Of a stretch of DNA of 64,000 bases, positions 57,831-64,000 are shown one piece after another. The translations under genes were made by a program, and so were the position numbers. The stretch spans positions 5,863,501 through 5,927,500 of the forward strand of contig NZ_CP095376.1 in the NCBI RefSeq assembly GCF_023008405.1, given 5' to 3'. Within the stretch, counting starts at the first letter, position 1. Every line of letters starts with the position of its first letter. Source of the stretch: Amycolatopsis sp. FBCC-B4732 (GTDB taxonomy: Bacteria; Actinomycetota; Actinomycetes; Mycobacteriales; Pseudonocardiaceae). Under the pieces are notes generated by a model that did not search any database, had not been told where the DNA came from, and saw nothing but the letters and a program-made list of their open reading frames with translations.

Positions 57831-58790
57831 CTATCGGGCCGAGACGAGCCGTTCGCCCGGATTCCGGCCGCACCAGCGCGCGAAGTGCGGGTTCCGGTGC
57901 AGCGACGCCTGGTGCGCGACCTCCGCGCAGCGGAACACCTCGTCGGTCGACGGCGTCCGGGCGTCGTCCTCGCGCGTCGCGAACAACAGCGTCGTCCACA
58001 GCGGGTCGCCCGCCAGCGGCAGCGCGAGCAGCCCGTGCGGGGGTGCCGAAGCCGCTTGCGCGAGGCAGACCGCGCCCTGCGCGATCAGCGTGCCCGCCGT
58101 CCCGGCTTCGGACGTGAAGTGCCGCACCCGCGGCGTGAAGCCGGCGGCCGTGCAGGCCTGCGCGAACCGCACGCGCACGCAGTTTTCGTGCGGTGGCGGC
58201 AGGATCCAGTCGCAGCCGGCCAGGTCGGCCAGGTCGACGACGCCGTCGCGGATCGCCGGGTGCCCCTGCGCGATCCCGACGAAGATCGGCTCGGTCGCGA
58301 GCGTCCGCACGGCCAGCCCGGCGAAGTGGTGCGCCTCGGTGCCGTCGAACTGCTCCAGCAGCGCGACGTCGACGCGGCCGGTCGAGAGCAGCTTCAGGAG
58401 GGTCAGCGACGCCGGTTCGGCGTACGTCTGGACGTCGAGGTCCAGCTCCCCCAGCTCCTCGATGAACCGGCCGATGACGAGCAGCGGGACGTAGCCGATC
58501 CGCAGGGTTTCGGGCTCGCTCCCGCCGTGGCGCCGCGCGGAGGCGACGAGGGCCTGCATGTCCGAGAGCAGCGCGTCGGCGCGGGCGAGGACGAACCGGC
58601 CGAGCTCGGTGGGCCGCACGCCGCTGGGCCCGCGGACGAACAGATCGCCGCCGAGGATCCGTTCGATCCGCTTGAGCTGCGCGGTGAGCGCGGGCTGGCT
58701 GACGCCGAGGACGGTGGCGGCGCGGCTCACGCTCCCGCCGTCCGCGACGGCGCGGACGGCTCTGAGATGGCGCAGCTCCAGCTCGGCCAC
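57831..58790 (-). CDS. LysR-family transcriptional regulator
   Basis: 319 residues from GTG 58790. N-terminal HTH (LELRHLRAVRAVADGGSVSRAATVLGVSQPALTAQLKRIERILGGDLFVRG) followed by a two-lobed effector-binding domain with TLRIGYVPLLVIGRFIEELGELD and GIAQGHPAIRDGVVDL. The effector is unknown. It is divergent from the patatin gene (69 bp apart), which is the most likely target; the protease gene lies downstream on the same strand. Confidence 0.92.
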   Translation of the reverse strand: MAELELRHLRAVRAVADGGSVSRAATVLGVSQPALTAQLKRIERILGGDLFVRGPSGVRPTELGRFVLARADALLSDMQALVASARRHGGSEPETLRIGYVPLLVIGRFIEELGELDLDVQTYAEPASLTLLKLLSTGRVDVALLEQFDGTEAHHFAGLAVRTLATEPIFVGIAQGHPAIRDGVVDLADLAGCDWILPPPHENCVRVRFAQACTAAGFTPRVRHFTSEAGTAGTLIAQGAVCLAQAASAPPHGLLALPLAGDPLWTTLLFATREDDARTPSTDEVFRCAEVAHQASLHRNPHFARWCGRNPGERLVSAR

Positions 58791-58859
58791 CCCAGCAGGT
58801 TAACGCCGCCTTCACGCCCGGCACGACCTGCGAAAGTCGGGCTTACTACATTCGGCGGT

Positions 58860-59729
58860 ATGAGTCTCGCGGATCTTCCCCGGCCGGTCGGCTTCGTCCT
58901 CGGCGGTGGCGGCAGCCTCGGCGCCATGCAGGTCGGCATGCTGCGCGCGCTGACCGAAGCCGGGGCCACGCCGGACCTCGTGACGGGCACGTCGGTCGGT
59001 TCGCTGAACGCCGCGGTCCTGGCGCGCTCCGGCGGCGACGCGCTGGCCGCGTTGCACGGCATCTGGGCGCACATGACCCGCGCGGAGGCGTTCCCCGGCG
59101 GCGTGCTGAGCCGCGTCCGGACGCTGACGCAGAGCAAAACGCACCTGTTCCCCAATTCCGGCCTGGCGGGGATCGTCGCCGACCACCTCGGCGCCGAAAC
59201 GCGGTTCGAGGACCTGGCGCTGCCGCTCGGCGTCGTCACGACCCAGGTCGACACGGCCGAGCCGCTGCTGATCCGCTCCGGGCGGCTGCTCGAGCCGCTC
59301 CTCGCGAGCTGCGCGATCCCGGGGATCTTCCCGCCGGTGGAGCACGAAGGGCGGCTCCTCTACGACGGCGGCCTCGTCGCGAACGTGCCGATGCGGCAGG
59401 CGCTGACCATGGGGGCGAAGTCGTTGGTGGTGCTGGATTGCGCGTTCCCGGGCAAAATGCCCGAAGCGCCGCGGACGTTCGCCGAGGTGATCATGTTCAC
59501 CGCGATGATCAGCATGCGCAACCAGGCCGTGCTGGAAGCGCCGGTGGCGGCGCAGCAGGTGCCCGTGGTCTACGTGCCGGGGCCGGCCCCCGTACGTGTG
59601 AACCCGCTCGACTTCGGGCACACGGAAGCACTGGCGGAACAGGCGTACCAGGCGGCGCGCGAGTACCTCGACGGGCTCGCGGTGAACGGCCCGGGACTCT
59701 ACGGCGCTCCAGGCCTCGTCGTCGAGTGA
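58860..59729 (+). CDS. Patatin-like phospholipase (RssA type)
   Basis: 289 residues from ATG 58860. Patatin fold: glycine-rich oxyanion loop GFVLGGGGSLGAMQVGMLRAL, nucleophile in GTSVGSLNA (GxSxG), and the catalytic aspartate in DGGLVANVPMRQAL (DGG). It is predicted to be a lipid acyl hydrolase or esterase in the cytoplasm or at the membrane face. No signal peptide. Divergent from LysR; substrate unknown. Confidence 0.9.
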   Translation: MSLADLPRPVGFVLGGGGSLGAMQVGMLRALTEAGATPDLVTGTSVGSLNAAVLARSGGDALAALHGIWAHMTRAEAFPGGVLSRVRTLTQSKTHLFPNSGLAGIVADHLGAETRFEDLALPLGVVTTQVDTAEPLLIRSGRLLEPLLASCAIPGIFPPVEHEGRLLYDGGLVANVPMRQALTMGAKSLVVLDCAFPGKMPEAPRTFAEVIMFTAMISMRNQAVLEAPVAAQQVPVVYVPGPAPVRVNPLDFGHTEALAEQAYQAAREYLDGLAVNGPGLYGAPGLVVE

Positions 59730-59832
59730 TCCGCGTCACGCCGATGCACCGATCCGCCGGGAAGAACGTCATCGCTATCGCGTAGTTTTGATGACGAATG
59801 CCCGCCGATCCCGATTCCAAAAAAGAGACAAT

Positions 59833-61044
59833 ATGCTCCCCAAGAAGATTTTACTTTCGGTGGCCGGAATCCTCGCCGGGGCACTGCTGGTTTCCGCCTG
59901 TTCGTCCGGTGACGACGGCGGCACCCCCGCCGGCGGAGCACCGGCGTCGGGTTCCGCTTCGGCGTCCGAGACCCCGGTCGCGGTGACGTTCGAGCCCGCC
60001 GGCGGTACCGGGGTGAACCCGGCGACCCCGATCGTCGTCAAGGCGGCCAACGGGAAGCTCCTCGACGTCACGGTGACCAACGCCGCCAAGGCGAAGGCGG
60101 TCGCCGGCAAGCTCGCCGACGACGGCTCGAGCTGGACGTCCACCGAGCCGCTCGGCTACGGCTCGACGTACAAGATCGTCGCGCACGCCCAGGGCGCCAA
60201 CGGGAAGCCGATCGAGCAGGACAACCAGATCAGCACGATCGCGCCGAAGAAGCAGGCGAACGCCAACCTGATCCCGGCCCCGGCCGCGGTGGCGAGCACG
60301 GGCGTCGGCGTCGGCCAGCCGATCGTGTTCAGCTTCGGCAAGATCGCCGTCAAGAACAAGGCGGCGGTGGAGAAGGCCCTGACGGTCGAGTCCACTCCGA
60401 AGCAGGACGGCGGCTGGTACTGGATCGACGACTCGAACGTCCACTACCGCCCCAAGGAGTACTGGAAGGCCGGCACGACCTTGAAGGTCTCGGCGAAGAT
60501 CTACGGCGTCGATTTCGGCGGCGGCGTGTTCGGCGCGGAAGACCGCACGGAAACGTACAAGGTGCACGATTCCTGGATCGCGAAGGCGGACGGGAACACC
60601 GAGCAGATGCAGATCTTCCACAACGGCGCGATGGTCAAGTCGATGCCGATCTCGATGGGCAAGGACGCGACGCCCACCCATTTGGGCGCGCACGTCATTT
60701 CGGACAAGCAGGCCAATTACACGATGGACTCCTGCACGTACGGCGTCTGCCCGCCGGACCCGAAGGCGTACCGCTCCAGCGAGAAGTGGTCGGAGCGGAT
60801 CTCCAACGACGGCGAGTTCGTCCACGAGAACCCGAACAGCGTGGGCCAGCAGGGAAGTTCGAACGTGTCGCACGGCTGCATCAACCTGAACGGCGCGAAC
60901 GCCCAGTGGTTCTTCCAGAACATGGGCCTGGGCGACGTCGTGGAGGTGACCAACTCGGGCGGCCCGCAGCTCCCGGTGTGGGACCTGTACGGCGACTGGA
61001 CGAAGTCTTGGGCCGACTGGCAGGCCGGGTCGGCGGTGAAGTAG
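59833..61044 (+). CDS. L,D-transpeptidase lipoprotein (Ldt, YkuD domain)
   Basis: 403 residues from ATG 59833; an ATG at 59788 is possible. A lipoprotein signal with lipobox LLVSACSS, a linker rich in Gly/Ser/Ala, two Ig-like domains (about 60-255, for example AVTFEPAGGTGVNPATPIVVKAANGKLLDVTV), then the YkuD domain with SHGCINLN; catalytic C349 and nearby H347. Actinobacterial Ldt enzymes form 3-3 cross-links between mDAP residues outside the membrane; they are targets of carbapenems. It stands alone, followed by a rho-independent terminator. Confidence 0.93.
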   Translation: MLPKKILLSVAGILAGALLVSACSSGDDGGTPAGGAPASGSASASETPVAVTFEPAGGTGVNPATPIVVKAANGKLLDVTVTNAAKAKAVAGKLADDGSSWTSTEPLGYGSTYKIVAHAQGANGKPIEQDNQISTIAPKKQANANLIPAPAAVASTGVGVGQPIVFSFGKIAVKNKAAVEKALTVESTPKQDGGWYWIDDSNVHYRPKEYWKAGTTLKVSAKIYGVDFGGGVFGAEDRTETYKVHDSWIAKADGNTEQMQIFHNGAMVKSMPISMGKDATPTHLGAHVISDKQANYTMDSCTYGVCPPDPKAYRSSEKWSERISNDGEFVHENPNSVGQQGSSNVSHGCINLNGANAQWFFQNMGLGDVVEVTNSGGPQLPVWDLYGDWTKSWADWQAGSAVK

Positions 61045-61068
61045 GGGTTTGAAGTAGCGGTCGATCGG

Positions 61069-61107
61069 TGGGAAGGGCCGGGGCTCGGTGGAGCTCCGGC
61101 CCTTTTT
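61069..61107 (+). terminator. Rho-independent terminator after the L,D-transpeptidase gene
   Basis: GAAGGGCCGG and CCGGCCCTTTTTC around an inner GGCTC...GAGCT stem, ending in a run of five T. One of the few with a T-tract in this window. Confidence 0.85.
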
Positions 61108-61229
61108 CATGCTTGTTTTCGAGCGCTCGGGCGGGTGGTCCTCGGAGCGGCTGGGCTGGTCCGTGGGGCGGGGCTTGACCGGGTGCGGGCGGCCGGCTCT
61201 CGCTGGACTTTCCCGGGACGAGCGGATGC

Positions 61230-61690
61230 GGCTTGCGGGTGCGGCATGAACGGACCGTTCGCACCCCTCGCCGGGCACGAGTGGGCCGCTCGCAACCTGC
61301 GCTGGCACGGCTGGGCCGCTCGCGCTGCTCTCTTGAGCGGCGAACGGTCCATTCACAGCGGTGCCGTCGGATGCAAGTCGGCCGGTCGCCGCGATGTCGG
61401 GCGCGAGTGGGCCGCTGGCGGCATTGTCGGGCCAAGTCGGCCCTTCGCCGCGTTACCGGTGCGAGTGGGTCGTTCGCTGCGTTGCCGTCGGACGCAGGGG
61501 CCAATTGCCGCGACGGCCGGCGCCAGTGGGCCGTTCGTGGCCTTGCCAGGCGCTCGTCGGCCGGGCGTCGCGTTGCCGGGTACGAACGGTCCGTTCGCTG
61601 CGTTGCCGGCCGGTGCGAACGGGCCGCTCGTGGCCTTGTCGGGCGCGAGTGGGCCGTTCGTGCTGTGCTGCTTGCCCACGGGCAAGGGGC
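61230..61690. repeat. Degenerate 30-bp tandem repeat array
   Basis: The sequence GAACGG(T/G)CCGTTCG(C/T)TGCGTTGCCGG and variants recurs at spacing of 30 (sometimes 33) bases, about 12-14 times, best between 61440 and 61680. In one frame it reads as imperfect NGPFAALPGA decapeptides, but the frame lacks a ribosome-binding site and both strands give similar open frames. Units contain the inverted repeat GAACGG/CCGTTC. The remaining gap 61108-61787 holds no gene I can support. Confidence 0.7.
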
Positions 61691-61787
61691 GGCCGCGGCA
61701 GGAGTCGGGTTGTTTCGGTGGCCGGTTGCGGGGGCGCGAGTCGCTCTTTCGTGCCGGCGGCCGGGCGTGGTGGGTGTTGCGGGCATG

Positions 61788-61830
61788 AAAAAAGCCCCGG
61801 GAGAACCAAAACTGGTCCTCTACCGGGGCT
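61788..61830 (-). terminator. rRNA operon terminator
   Basis: On the minus strand, AGCCCCGG and CGGGGCT enclose a further AGAGGACCA/TGGTTCTCC stem and are followed by a run of six T. It lies 14 bases past the 5S gene. Confidence 0.92.
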
Positions 61831-61843
61831 CTTCCCAAGTAAG

Positions 61844-61960
61844 TTCGGCGGTGTCCTACTCTCCCACAACCCTTCGGTTGCAGTACCATCGGCGCTGTCA
61901 AGCTTAGCTTCCGGGTTCGGAATGGGACCGGGCGTTTCCCTGACGCTAAAACCACCGAAA
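61844..61960 (-). rRNA. rrf: 5S ribosomal RNA
   Basis: About 117 nt. On the minus strand it contains the typical GCCCGGTCCCATTCCGAACC and AAGCTAAGC segments and ends in GGGAGAGTAGG-ACACCGCCGAA, with the 5' and 3' ends pairing. Last gene of an rRNA operon, 70 bases downstream of 23S. Confidence 0.95.
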
Positions 61961-62029
61961 CACTCCGAAACAACACACACCGTCACCGGCGTGGTGCTTC
62001 AGAACCGTAGAGTGGATGCGCAACATCTT

Positions 62030-64000
<1,971 letters not shown>

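Noticed and set aside
61230..61690. CRISPR array or repeat protein
   Set aside because: Units are adjacent and diverged, no unique spacers of constant length, no cas genes, and no ribosome-binding site.

Overview
The window is a high-GC actinobacterial chromosome segment. It has frequent GTG starts, very GC-rich third codon positions, mycothiol- and F420-type enzymes, an actinobacterial qcrCAB/ctaE/ctaF respiratory block, and families of perfect intergenic hairpins. Gene content and order point to Pseudonocardiaceae, most likely Amycolatopsis or a close relative; this is inferred from recalled gene families, not from a search. From pimB' to lipA the backbone follows the order I recall for Mycobacterium tuberculosis Rv2188c-Rv2218, with extra genes inserted and one block (qcrB-qcrA-qcrC-ctaE/trpD) in the opposite orientation.

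Layout. 1-6.4 kb: the 5' end of bioD (cut by the window edge), two tandem SulP-type anion transporter/beta-carbonic anhydrase fusions, and bioA. 6.4-8.8 kb: a cytochrome P450, an AHSA1/SRPBCC protein and a uridine-kinase-like protein with a degraded P-loop. 8.8-15.5 kb: pimB', an NlpC/P60 peptidoglycan hydrolase with a long structured leader, a CxxC mini-protein, a 227-bp tandem duplication, a coiled-coil NYN nuclease and a DEDDh/GIY-YIG nuclease. 15.6-18.0 kb: MerR regulator, mycothiol-dependent enzyme, stand-alone Lrp/AsnC effector domain, VOC protein. 18.1-28.8 kb: respiratory genes qcrB-qcrA-qcrC-ctaE and ctaC-ctaF (no ctaD), with a pseudo-receiver, trpD, a 326-bp tandem repeat, an EamA exporter and a GlxA-type regulator between them. 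28.9-36.7 kb: asnB, adenosine-kinase-like PfkB protein, a 56-aa ORF, erpA, a DUF3043 protein, an aldo/keto reductase, and a GntR-purC-small ORF operon. 36.7-45.7 kb: IspD-like protein, cobT, ilvE, several membrane or hypothetical proteins, leucyl aminopeptidase, SUKH and GNAT proteins. 45.8-55.7 kb: the lipoate/2-oxoacid dehydrogenase group lpd, sucB (E2), a TIGR01777 epimerase, PAP2, lipB and lipA, with an LLM/TetR pair and an SDR inserted. 55.7-61.0 kb: DedA, a secreted papain-like protease with an anchored partner, LysR, patatin and an L,D-transpeptidase. 61.0-64.0 kb: a degenerate 30-bp repeat array, then the 3' end of an rRNA operon (5S and partial 23S, both minus strand).

How the genes work together. 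lpd and sucB supply E3 and E2 of a 2-oxoacid dehydrogenase; lipB and lipA make the lipoyl group that E2 carries. qcrCAB and ctaC/E/F are parts of the actinobacterial bcc-aa3 supercomplex. PimB', the NlpC/P60 enzyme and the L,D-transpeptidase act on the envelope. The two transporter/carbonic anhydrase fusions lie between bioA and bioD, whose product uses CO2; this suggests, but does not show, a link between bicarbonate supply and biotin synthesis.

Limits. All calls rest on reading the sequence and recalled family motifs; no database search was run. Start codons were chosen from ribosome-binding sites, overlaps and family N-termini, and several remain ambiguous.
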